Shown here one piece after another: positions 25,801-33,733 of a stretch of DNA of 64,000 nucleotides. The notes under the pieces were generated by a model. The model saw only the letters and a list, made by a program, of their open reading frames with translations, had not been told where the DNA came from and made no database searches. This stretch comes from Aurantiochytrium sp. KH105 (taxonomy: Eukaryota > Sar > Bigyra > Thraustochytrida > Thraustochytriidae), in NCBI GenBank assembly GCA_003116975.1, contig BGKB01000163.1, forward strand, positions 62,001 to 126,000, written 5' to 3'. Within the stretch, counting starts at the first letter, position 1, and the number at the start of each line of letters is the position of its first letter. Position numbers and translations under genes: made by a program.

Positions 25801-28544
25801 GTGATTCTAATTTGCCCTGCTCGGGACCTTTCTTTATCGCAGAGTTTGACGCAATCAATAGGTCCGTGGCAATCGCGAATCTCATTTCCGGCGAGCCGAA
25901 GAATCCAATCGACGGCGACGTGCTGGAAGACTTTGTGCGGCACGTCAGGTTCAGTATCCGGAATGCCAACGTCTGGTCTACGACTACAACAAGCACTTTC
26001 CGTGCGCTTGTTCTGGGTGACAAAACTCTGCGCGAGGCCACTACATTAGCTTTCGCCAGTGAAGACTCCGTTCCTCTTGAGTATCTCTACTCGCCTCCAG
26101 CCGGACTCGGTTCGTTTTCTGTTCTTGAGACTTACGGGTCGTACAAGGTACAGTCAAGCATGCAAGCAATTGTCGAGAACGAAAACGGTGTCGAAGGAGG
26201 AATCGCTGTCAATACTAAAGCGAAGATTTTTGGTGCAGAGGTTGAGAGTACTCGTGAAGTCACCGCTGAGTACCTTAGGACAGATGTCGATTCGTACGAG
26301 GATGAAGTCACGGTTGAGACCAACGCAAGCTCCTTAACTTTGGAAACATCGACGGAACAAACAGGGAGTGACGCAGACATGGTGTATCTAATGGGCAGCG
26401 TGGCGAACATCACGGAGGCTGTGCACGTTTCGTTCAACGAGAGCACGTGCGGCATCACTGCGGATCCAAGTATCACCTGGGGCAATGAAGTTTCGTCGCT
26501 GGTGTACTATTCTCGTGCAGCATGCCAGACCTCCCTCGATCTGATCGACCGGACTATCGAAGTTGAAAAGGACAATCTTGAGTCCAGAGAGCTTGTCGCT
26601 TTGGCCAAGGAGAAACGTAGTCGCTGGCTTGATCTTCTTCAGCACTGGGATCAAGATCGGCTTGCAGCCTTCAGTAATCCTTTCGACCTCACCGGCTTGG
26701 TCGGCGATGCCGAAACCGGAACGGAAGCTGTCAATCGCTTGCAGCTGAGCTCAGGCTCGGTCTCCTTAACTGTGGAGAAGGCAATTGAAGCGGAAAGCCT
26801 CGTCGACTATACTTCCTATTCCAACGCGTGGGGCGTCGGCGTCAGTGTAAGCGAGTCTGCCGGCGGATCGGCTAATTTTGGAATCGTTTCTTTCGACGTG
26901 ACGGCCGAGGTGTCCGCTTCTTATTCATTCGTGCAAACCACGTCCAAGGAATGGTTGACTTACGAGGGCGATTCCTCGTCCTCAAAGGTGACCTCGTACA
27001 TTGTCCCCGGAAGTAATGGCAATGAAGTCTGTCTCGAAGTCTTTCAATCCCCGTACAGCGGCACATTCGTTTTTCGCGTGTGCGGTGGCATTACATCCTG
27101 TCCTCACATTCCTGGGACGGATGCGCGAGAGGTCATCGCTCTATCATCAGAAGAGCTTCCGGCATCCGAGCTTACAGCGAATGAGGGAAGCTTTTCGTTT
27201 CGCATTGACACATCGTCCATGCCCGTTGCTGACGACTCGATTGATCTCTCCATCTCGCTGGACTCACCGAGTGCCACGGGAACGATCGCTTACAGCATTG
27301 GCGCTTCAAGTCTTCATCAGCCCGTCGACATTTCGATGAGTGCCGGTGAAAGTCAGCTCGTCACCGTCTTTTACGAGCGACTCGATGAGCGCGTCGTGTC
27401 CAGCACAGTCGTCGTTCAGGTTGCCTCTGCCTGTGATGAGGGCATCTCGCGGAGTCTCTCGTTCAGGCTGAACTGGGCGACGACATGCCCGACAATTGAC
27501 TGGGACGAGGATCTCGCCGAAGCCACAAGCACCTGGGCATTGACCTCGGCCTCGCCGACGCTTTCCCTCCCGTTCTATCGCGGGCCAGCTTCCAACGCTG
27601 CGATCACTTCCTCAGTCGCTTTGTGGGCGGCACGCTTTGATGGATCCGCAGCTGTCGGGGACTGGTTCGAGGTAACAGCCTTCGACCCCGCGAGCCTGCT
27701 TACCTTGGCTGAATTTGCAGAAACGGGGGTCGAAGAAGGTCGTTTCCTCTTTGAGCTGCGCGCGACCTGTGCTCTCGATGGTCATGGCGCTGGCTCGGCG
27801 CGGTCAAGCCGGCGCCTCGGAGTCTACGACACCACAGGGCCGCGTCTCGTCAGCTGGTCTCCCTTGCGGAACGTGCGCTCTGCAGCAAGTTCGTTTCCAA
27901 TTGCTACCTTTCGATTCAACGAGCCCATTGATTGCGCTCACGACGATCTTCTCGCCGTCGTCACTGATGCCGCAGACGTCTTGACTGCAAACACAAGCAT
28001 CGTGTGTTCTGCGCAGCTGTATGACCTTACCGTCGTGTTGGAAGACGTCAACGATGCTGAGACCGCAGCGCTGTGGAGCAATGCGACCGCTAGAATCGTC
28101 CTCCAAGGGATTCACGATTTGTACGGCAACGGAATGGAGGCCGTGGTTGCCGGCGACGGCCGTCGCGTGCTTGCTGCGGGCAACATGTCCAAAGCCTTTG
28201 TCATGCCCGAGCTTCCTGTTGATGCGTTTGAAGAAGCTGCTGAAGGTTCGCTGTCTCGCTGGGCGCAGCAGGATGCAGCAGACAAGCTTGACTTGGTCCA
28301 AACCGTGCTACGTCGCACAGTTCCGAGTGATCAAGCGCAGCCAGGAAGCTTTCAGGACGAGGACACGACGTCTTCTAGCGCTGGGTCGTCGCAAGCCCTC
28401 GCGATTGGACTTGGTGTCACCGGAGCTGTCCTCGTGATCGTGGGTTCTGCTCTTGCAGTTTTGTGGCGGCGGCGTCGGGCGGCACGGCTGCAAGAGGATA
28501 AGGGCGATAGTCGAGAGTGCAAGGTCGTGGCACCCTTGGTGTGA
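22884..28544 (+). CDS. Giant type I surface protein (PAN-like, Cys-rich, Ig-like)
   Basis: 1886 residues without an intron. An N-terminal signal peptide (MIAMIAFVAVHLAIIVASA) and one membrane helix near 1838-1861 (ALAIGLGVTGAVLVIVGSAL) before a RRRR stop-transfer and a 25-residue cytoplasmic tail define a type I protein. Residues 30-130 and 245-330 have cysteine spacing of PAN/apple type (DCHDQCMNL; DCRLYCQEEDECVVFSF). Residues 333-395 form a CHTCLPGYYV...CEPCPKGYTC...CPGGKFC module like GCC2/GCC3 repeats of ephrin-receptor-like proteins. The middle 1200 residues are beta-rich with NxS/T sites and few recognisable motifs; near 1660-1780 TFRFNEPIDC...ARIVLQGIHDLYGN resembles an SbsA-type Ig-like domain. 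Probably an adhesion or recognition protein of the cell surface; no ligand can be inferred. Confidence 0.75.
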   Translation: MIAMIAFVAVHLAIIVASAQGATQAVADRSASINDFPGCTILGHPHWSEDPIKEINEVASAADCHDQCMNLWKNSRYRGIRMWGGGHDDTVRHAGCYGKNCASSRTGDTGSFHSSSYERWRVQPCYRGKLTKPTLISSTASEYKSFASYPRYAKFESAAYRRPNKLNAYMTNTPYICKWAHESQDYEGATEALEPCLGWAYNSAAQTCELSRLAPEQSSSVSTEASTLVTGSLYCKNDFDQEDLARKIAEVYGLPGCMVQGIAWTNTSKLVKRIEDSDAVMTPHDCRLYCQEEDECVVFSFTIESGTAKCKLYEAEAVLYPIDDDNANRYSGMKDCHTCLPGYYVSDSNPADGKDSCEPCPKGYTCDIEATPCPGGKFCGIEGLTAPLDPSETNKCEDEGRSGTGCEHHVCRDSPLAEVLNELDFQPTPLDFFNFSKYALPTETEHDDGWALIQSLPPSGSSNSDLRVYYTASFNYMIPQAVVSGYVLEIFRANNTKAEFYSSAGRDNFDFRDCSVAQNTKGEVEELFLDSLAAEASIGDDIKACLKLTWANPNKPSTWDLASPDAETTKEQAVSCISTTIRFLARVNFLVNDVSGIAGVDEVIITYKVGDSDEEFQVVTNGLGQKTIDFFDDQTDKYYSKITIVSAYKNSIPTDILLCEEAGSCSTPETLPATVTGINFLQEHNIRLVDTMSRALSGQIVQSFDGTRCNVAYVRVEAFDVNADAEEAAIAGTYSTENGTFALNVPLNTVTRLVFTLADHTFEKADDTNEEIEELLSASGLMIEEDISGIIVSDVTTRTLSLRAGATQCGIHVGDVELALKVQTCDDVELSFSTSDVNTEFIVPAAAYEFDLVFAGKEGLTEYDIEVLQESFDYQFPDAAARSLNMSSGDLNITAVHEPEPELKVAVTSGEVLVDTSACSSDSPFDAAIEGGRLVTFVMTSTQSYKDEVCYEVPPDTVIEVISELSPENDVNCDSNLPCSGPFFIAEFDAINRSVAIANLISGEPKNPIDGDVLEDFVRHVRFSIRNANVWSTTTTSTFRALVLGDKTLREATTLAFASEDSVPLEYLYSPPAGLGSFSVLETYGSYKVQSSMQAIVENENGVEGGIAVNTKAKIFGAEVESTREVTAEYLRTDVDSYEDEVTVETNASSLTLETSTEQTGSDADMVYLMGSVANITEAVHVSFNESTCGITADPSITWGNEVSSLVYYSRAACQTSLDLIDRTIEVEKDNLESRELVALAKEKRSRWLDLLQHWDQDRLAAFSNPFDLTGLVGDAETGTEAVNRLQLSSGSVSLTVEKAIEAESLVDYTSYSNAWGVGVSVSESAGGSANFGIVSFDVTAEVSASYSFVQTTSKEWLTYEGDSSSSKVTSYIVPGSNGNEVCLEVFQSPYSGTFVFRVCGGITSCPHIPGTDAREVIALSSEELPASELTANEGSFSFRIDTSSMPVADDSIDLSISLDSPSATGTIAYSIGASSLHQPVDISMSAGESQLVTVFYERLDERVVSSTVVVQVASACDEGISRSLSFRLNWATTCPTIDWDEDLAEATSTWALTSASPTLSLPFYRGPASNAAITSSVALWAARFDGSAAVGDWFEVTAFDPASLLTLAEFAETGVEEGRFLFELRATCALDGHGAGSARSSRRLGVYDTTGPRLVSWSPLRNVRSAASSFPIATFRFNEPIDCAHDDLLAVVTDAADVLTANTSIVCSAQLYDLTVVLEDVNDAETAALWSNATARIVLQGIHDLYGNGMEAVVAGDGRRVLAAGNMSKAFVMPELPVDAFEEAAEGSLSRWAQQDAADKLDLVQTVLRRTVPSDQAQPGSFQDEDTTSSSAGSSQALAIGLGVTGAVLVIVGSALAVLWRRRRAARLQEDKGDSRECKVVAPLV

Positions 28545-29480
28545 TCGACATTCATTTTCCTTTTCTAACAACAAAATGATCAGTTTCATTCTCTTTGTCA
28601 AGCTGCTGCACTCTCCAAACAAACTTTTCGTGGGAAACTTGCCAAATTTCGAAAGGTAGGCCTGGGAGAATCGCTTGTTGTCCTTTTTGGTCCATCATCA
28701 TTATTTTATAAAATTCGTAAATCTCCATGAAAGAGAACGTCTCGCCGAGTCGGTCGCCAACGTGTGTTCTTTATCAGAAATAGCTAACCATCTCTCTTGA
28801 GACCAACGATCTCTTTGTCATCTAAAGCGGCGCTCTTAAGCAGCTATGCCTATCACTTTCTCAAGAAGCGCCTTTCCTTTCCTTTTCCGAGTCCGACTCA
28901 TCTCTCCTCTCTTTGACCACATTACCGCCTTTTGTCGCACGTATTGCACGTTCTCACCCTCGCCCAGTGCACGCACACCCGTCGAGAACCCGATGCTGCT
29001 GACGTAGGCCGCTGACGCACGCCACTAAAAAGCCGGTAGGTTCTCCCTGCCCCCCATACTGCAGCCAGCGGCCGTGCTTGGGCCCCCTTCTGCACGCCAT
29101 TGCAAAGGGGCCCGGCAGACGTTTCACGGGGCCGGGGAATCCGCCCCGAAAGTACCGGGAGACCGCCGTGGTGACGACGAGGGGCCGCGTACCGCTAAGG
29201 GGTCCCAGGCGCCAGCTACGGGAAACCGGACCTCGAGAAGACAAGGGTCGCACGGGAGACACAATCTCGCGCAGTACTAGTAGGACTAGGACAAGGAGGG
29301 CGACCACTCGGAGGGCGCGCGCGGGCGGCTACGAATGGCAGCCCGGACGAGGCAGCAGCAGATCCCGAACGTATTCCAGGACCGGCAGACGGGCAGAGAG
29401 GCAGGCACGCGGCCAGCGGGCGGACGGGAGAGGTCGGGGTCTCCGAGGGAACGAACGACAGTCGATCGCACGGGGACACC
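28545..29480. promoter_or_regulatory. Upstream region of the desaturase gene
   Basis: The first 400 bases are relatively AT-rich (3' flank of the surface-protein gene). From about 28960 the composition switches to very GC-rich up to the ATG at 29481. No TATA box is obvious in the last 300 bases; a CACC immediately precedes the ATG. No conserved frame. Confidence 0.4.
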
Positions 29481-30800
29481 ATGGGCAAGGGCAGCGAGGG
29501 CCGCAGCGCCGTGAACGGGGTGCAGACCAGCGCGAACTCGCAGAGCAACAAGCCAAAGGCGATTTTGATTGAAGGCGTCCTGTATGATGTGACAAACTTC
29601 AGACACCCAGGTGGCTCGATTATTGACTTCTTGACCGAGGGTGAGGCCGGCGTGGACGCCACGCAGGCGTACCGCGAGTTCCATCAACGGTCCGGCAAGG
29701 CCGACAAGTATCTCAAGTCCCTTCCCAAACTGGATGTTAGCAAGGTCAAGTCGCGGTTCTCGTCCAAGGAGCAGGCGCGGCGAGATGCCATGACGAAAGA
29801 CTATGCAGAATTCCGCGAGCAACTCATCAAGGAGGGCTACTTTGACCCCTCGCTCCCGCACATGACGTACCGCGTGGTCGAGATTGTCGTTCTTTTCGTG
29901 CTTTCCTTTTGGCTGATGGGCCAGTCTTCACCCCTCGCGCTCGCTCTCGGCATTGTCGTCAGCGGCATCTCTCAGGGGCGCTGCGGCTGGGTAATGCATG
30001 AGATGGGCCATGGGTCGTTCACTGGTGTCATTTGGCTTGACGACCGGTTGTGCGAGTTCTTTTACGGCGTTGGTTGTGGCATGAGCGGTCATTACTGGAA
30101 GAACCAGCACAGCAAACACCACGCGGCGCCGAACCGGCTCGAGCACGATGTAGATCTCAACACCTTGCCATTGGTGGCCTTCAACGAGCGGGTCGTGCGC
30201 AAGGTCCGACCGGGCACGCTGCTTGCGCTCTGGCTTCGTGTCCAGGCATACCTTTTTGCGCCAGTTTCGTGCCTTTTGATTGGTCTCGGATGGACGCTGT
30301 ACTTGCACCCCCGGTACATGATGCGCACGAAGCGCTGGATGGAGTTCGTCTGGATCGCTGTGCGCTACGTGGCGTGGTTCGGCGTCATGGGTGCGCTTGG
30401 ATACACGCCGGGGCAGTCCTTGGGCATGTACTTGTGCGCCTTTGGTCTCGGCTGCATTTACATTTTCCTGCAGTTCGCCGTAAGTCACACCCATTTGCCC
30501 GTGAGCAACCCGGAGGATCAGCTGCATTGGCTCGAGTACGCGGCGGACCACACTGTGAACATCAGCACCAAGTCGTGGTTTGTCACGTGGTGGATGTCGA
30601 ACCTCAACTTCCAGATCGAGCACCACCTTTTCCCCACGGCGCCCCAGTTCCGTTTCAAGGAGATCAGCCCGCGCGTCGAGGCCCTCTTCAAGCGCCACGG
30701 GCTCCCTTATTACGACATGCCCTACACGAGCGCCGTCTCCACCACCTTTGCCAACCTCTACTCCGTCGGCCATTCTGTCGGCGACGCCAAGCGCGACTAG
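29481..30800 (+). CDS. Front-end fatty-acid desaturase, delta-5 type
   Basis: 439 residues, equal to the thraustochytrid delta-5 desaturase length I recall, with the same opening MGKGSEGRSA and near-identical blocks throughout. An N-terminal cytochrome b5 domain has the haem motif HPGG at 42-45. The three histidine boxes are HEMGH (173-177), HSKHH (210-214) and QIEHH (378-382); Gln for His in box 3 is the front-end desaturase signature. Membrane segments lie near 130-165 and 255-335. It places a double bond at carbon 5 of C20 acids (DGLA to ARA, ETA to EPA) in the ER. Specificity is assigned by resemblance; delta-4 and delta-6 paralogues share the boxes but not this N-terminus. Confidence 0.92.
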   Translation: MGKGSEGRSAVNGVQTSANSQSNKPKAILIEGVLYDVTNFRHPGGSIIDFLTEGEAGVDATQAYREFHQRSGKADKYLKSLPKLDVSKVKSRFSSKEQARRDAMTKDYAEFREQLIKEGYFDPSLPHMTYRVVEIVVLFVLSFWLMGQSSPLALALGIVVSGISQGRCGWVMHEMGHGSFTGVIWLDDRLCEFFYGVGCGMSGHYWKNQHSKHHAAPNRLEHDVDLNTLPLVAFNERVVRKVRPGTLLALWLRVQAYLFAPVSCLLIGLGWTLYLHPRYMMRTKRWMEFVWIAVRYVAWFGVMGALGYTPGQSLGMYLCAFGLGCIYIFLQFAVSHTHLPVSNPEDQLHWLEYAADHTVNISTKSWFVTWWMSNLNFQIEHHLFPTAPQFRFKEISPRVEALFKRHGLPYYDMPYTSAVSTTFANLYSVGHSVGDAKRD

Positions 30801-31544
30801 CCTCCTTTCCTAGACCTTCCCTAATTTGCCACCCACCCCATGTTATGTCTTCCTCGCGCCCTCCTTGTCTGCCTGCATGCCTGCAGCTGCATCCTCGCGC
30901 TCGCCGTCCTCCCCCAGCGGGACCGCGCTCTCCTGCAGTGGTCCAGCTCCTCCTCCCCGCCTCCCCTCCTCCTCCGTCTCCGGCCTTCCGCCGAGCTCCC
31001 TGCATCGACGTCCTCCTCCTCCTCGTCCTCCTCCTCCGCGGTCTGCATCAATCCCGGCGCCTGGTCCCTGCAATCGCGGCGCCCGCATTGCACTCGCAGC
31101 CGCTCACCTCTGTCGCGCCCTGCAATGCTGCCTGCGAATGCAATGCACTGCCCTGCACTGCACTGCCCTGCACCGCTGCTCTTCATCGCCCGCGATCGCC
31201 GCCTTGCATCGCCTGCATCGCGTCGCGTCGCGTCGCAGCCCCGCGCCGCCTGCCGCCGCAGCAGTCCCGCATCGCGCGCCGGCCTCGCGCACGCCGCCTG
31301 GGCGCAGCGGAGCAGCAGCGGAGCAGCGGCGGAGCAGCGGCGCGAGGCGGACTGGGTCCCGGCGGAGAGGACAGAGGCGGGCGGACTCATCGCGGCGCCT
31401 CGTCTCGGACCCGGCGGCGCCGCGGCGTGCTGCAGAGCGCCAACGCGCGACGGGCGGGCGGGCAGAGCGGAGCGGAGCGGAGCGGAGCAGCGCGGAGCAG
31501 CGCGGGCGGAGGGGCGAGCGACAGCGCGGAGCGGGCGGGGCAGG
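30801..31544. promoter_or_regulatory. Intergenic, upstream of the carnitine acyltransferase gene
   Basis: About 740 bases. The plus strand begins with pyrimidine tracts rich in CTCCTCC (30950-31060), then CTGCA-rich and CGTCGCGTCGCGTCG patches, then GCGGAGCAGCGGAGC repeats (31310-31500) ending 45 bases before the ATG. It is open in several frames by composition only. Confidence 0.4.
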
Positions 31545-33428
31545 ATGTCCAAGGTGGTCGGGTACGAGAAGGCGCTGTTCAGGGACCATGGCGCGGACTT
31601 CGCGGAGTCCAAGGACATGGAGCCCGCGTCGCAGACGCTGTACGCCAAGCAGGGCGAGGTGGACCCGCTGCCGCTGCCGGAGCTGGAGCACACCTTTGAG
31701 CTCTTCCTGCAGAGCGTCAAGCCCCATGTGACCGAGGCCGAGTACCGCGAGACGGAGCGCAAGGTCCGCGAATTCGCCAAGGAGGGCGGCCTCGCGCAAG
31801 AGCTCCAAAAGCGCCTCCAGGCCCTCGCCGAGGAGCGCAAAGGCAGCTCTTGGTTCATCAAAATGTGGAACGAGGCAGCCTACCTCGGCTACCGCGACAG
31901 CGTCGTGTGGAACGTCACCTACTACCTGCAGTTCAAGGACGAGCTCGCCAGCGGCATGGCCTCGCAGACGCGCCGCGCCGCGCGCTTCGTGTACCACGCC
32001 CTCGCCTTTCGCGACGAGCTCGTCAGCGGCAGACTGACACCCGACATGGGCAAGAAGAAGGCATGGTCCAACTCCCAGTACAAGTACATGTTCAACGCCT
32101 CGCGCATGCCCGGCGAGGACGGCATGGACTTTGTGCGCACCTACGCCCCCGATGTCTACAACCACATTGTTGTGATGCGCAAGAACCGCTTTTACACCTT
32201 TGACGTCCAGGGCCTCAGCGTCGATGACTTGCACTACCAGCTGGAGCGTGTCAAGCGCATGGCGGACCGCGAGGGCACGGACTACTACCCGGTTGGCGTG
32301 CTCACGGCCGAGGACCGCGACAAGTGGGCCGCCAAGCGACTCCTATTGACAGAGCTCGGCGCCGAGGCCGACGGCCGTCTCAACGCTGCCAGCCTTGAGC
32401 GTATCGAGTCCTCGATCCTCTGCGTCAACCTTGAAGACTGGAGCCCGACCACGCGCGAGGAGACTGGCCTGTCCCTTCTTGCAGGCAACGGCCGCAACCG
32501 CTTCTGGGACAAGTCGATGCAGTTCGTCTTTTTCGAGAACGGTAAGGGTGGCTACGTCGGCGAGCACGCCATGATGGACGGCATGACCACAACGCGTCTC
32601 GTTAACTACTGCCTTGACAAGGTCTTTGCCGACCCACCAGAGGTCGTGAGCGGCGCCAACTTTTCCAACTCGCTCCTGCCCGAGCCGGAGCCCGTGCTCT
32701 TCCAGCTCTCGCAGAGCGCAAAGGCTGCCATCCAGGAGGCCGAGGCCACCTTTGATGCCATGCTCGCGAGCAAGGAGCTCTCTGTGTGCATGTTTCATGG
32801 ATACGGCAAGAACAAGATCAAGACCTTTAAGACCTCGCCGGATGCCTTTGCGCAGGTGGCCATCCAGTATGCCTACTACAAGACCTTTGGATGCTGCCGA
32901 GGTACCTACGAGTCCACGCAGACGCGCACATACATGCACGGCCGCACCGAGGTGACCCGATCCGTCACGAACGAGTCGGTTGCCTTTTGCCAGGCCATGA
33001 CCTCTGGAGGCGTCCCTGCGAAGCGCTGCCTTGAGCTTTTGCGATCTGCCACCTCTGCGCACTCGGCGTACACGAAGAAGGCTAGCGCCGGCACGGGTTG
33101 CGATCGTCATCTTCTCGGACTGAAGATGATGATGCGCGACGGTGAGAGCGCCGAGCTTTACTCGGACGCGGGCTACGCGCGCTCTTCCACCTGGGCATTG
33201 TCGACCTCGGGTCTTGGCGGTGAGCTCATGGACGGCTGGGGCTTTGGCGAGGTTGTTCCTCATGGTCTTGGCATTGGCTACTCTGTGCAGAACGACAAGC
33301 TCCGCTTCACTGTATCCTCTCGTCACCCCGAGCAGAAGTGGGCCACGCGTTTCACTGCGAACATGGAAGCCGCTCTTCAGGAGATGCAAGCTGTAGTCGC
33401 CATGGGTGAGAGTGAGGGCAAGCTTTAG
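31545..33428 (+). CDS. Carnitine O-acyltransferase (acetyltransferase-like)
   Basis: 627 residues, the usual CRAT size. Choline/carnitine acyltransferase family: catalytic His341 in GGYVGEHAMMDGMTTTRL (family EHSxxDG), and YESTQTRTYMHGRTEVTRS, the carnitine-binding R.F.HGRTE.IRS block. The family SSG near the C-terminus is seen as ALSTSGLGG. It transfers acyl groups between CoA and carnitine, letting acetyl or short chains cross organelle membranes. There is no obvious mitochondrial presequence, and the last residues are GKL, close to the AKL ending of mammalian CRAT, so peroxisomal targeting is possible. The start at 31545 is used because the upstream in-frame sequence is GC-repeat. It lies 744 bases downstream of the desaturase, same strand. 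Confidence 0.88.
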   Translation: MSKVVGYEKALFRDHGADFAESKDMEPASQTLYAKQGEVDPLPLPELEHTFELFLQSVKPHVTEAEYRETERKVREFAKEGGLAQELQKRLQALAEERKGSSWFIKMWNEAAYLGYRDSVVWNVTYYLQFKDELASGMASQTRRAARFVYHALAFRDELVSGRLTPDMGKKKAWSNSQYKYMFNASRMPGEDGMDFVRTYAPDVYNHIVVMRKNRFYTFDVQGLSVDDLHYQLERVKRMADREGTDYYPVGVLTAEDRDKWAAKRLLLTELGAEADGRLNAASLERIESSILCVNLEDWSPTTREETGLSLLAGNGRNRFWDKSMQFVFFENGKGGYVGEHAMMDGMTTTRLVNYCLDKVFADPPEVVSGANFSNSLLPEPEPVLFQLSQSAKAAIQEAEATFDAMLASKELSVCMFHGYGKNKIKTFKTSPDAFAQVAIQYAYYKTFGCCRGTYESTQTRTYMHGRTEVTRSVTNESVAFCQAMTSGGVPAKRCLELLRSATSAHSAYTKKASAGTGCDRHLLGLKMMMRDGESAELYSDAGYARSSTWALSTSGLGGELMDGWGFGEVVPHGLGIGYSVQNDKLRFTVSSRHPEQKWATRFTANMEAALQEMQAVVAMGESEGKL

Positions 33429-33733
33429 AAATGTATTCCCCTTTTCCATTTTTTTCTATTCTTTTCTTTTCTTTCCTCTCCTCTTCTTCTTCTTCTTCCG
33501 CATCAATGAACCCAAACAGTTTTTATCATTAGAAAGAATTCATAACCTTGTGAAACGATGGAATAATCTTGCTAATGAATAGGCTGGGCCTATCATGTAG
33601 AAAATTGCTGTGACTTGGAACTGCGAATCGTCAATTTCGCAGCAACTGGTCGAGAAAAGCAAAAACCTCAGGATGGAAAGAGGCCCCGAGTCGAGTGGGT
33701 CGCGTGAACGTGTGATCCATGTCAATGATTTAT
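33429..33733. other. Convergent 3' flanks
   Basis: About 300 bases between the carnitine acyltransferase and MICAL-like stops, with a CTTTTCTTTT / TTCTTC pyrimidine tract at 33450-33500. Nothing else seen. Confidence 0.4.

Noticed and set aside
30050-31700. 550-codon plus-strand frame overlapping the desaturase and the carnitine gene's 5' region
   Set aside because: It lies in the wrong frame of the delta-5 desaturase; its Arg/Pro/Ser composition is typical of an out-of-frame shadow in GC-rich DNA.
31104-33449. Two minus-strand frames of about 370 codons antisense to the carnitine acyltransferase
   Set aside because: The plus strand carries the catalytic His and the carnitine-binding motif; the antisense products have no recognisable domain.
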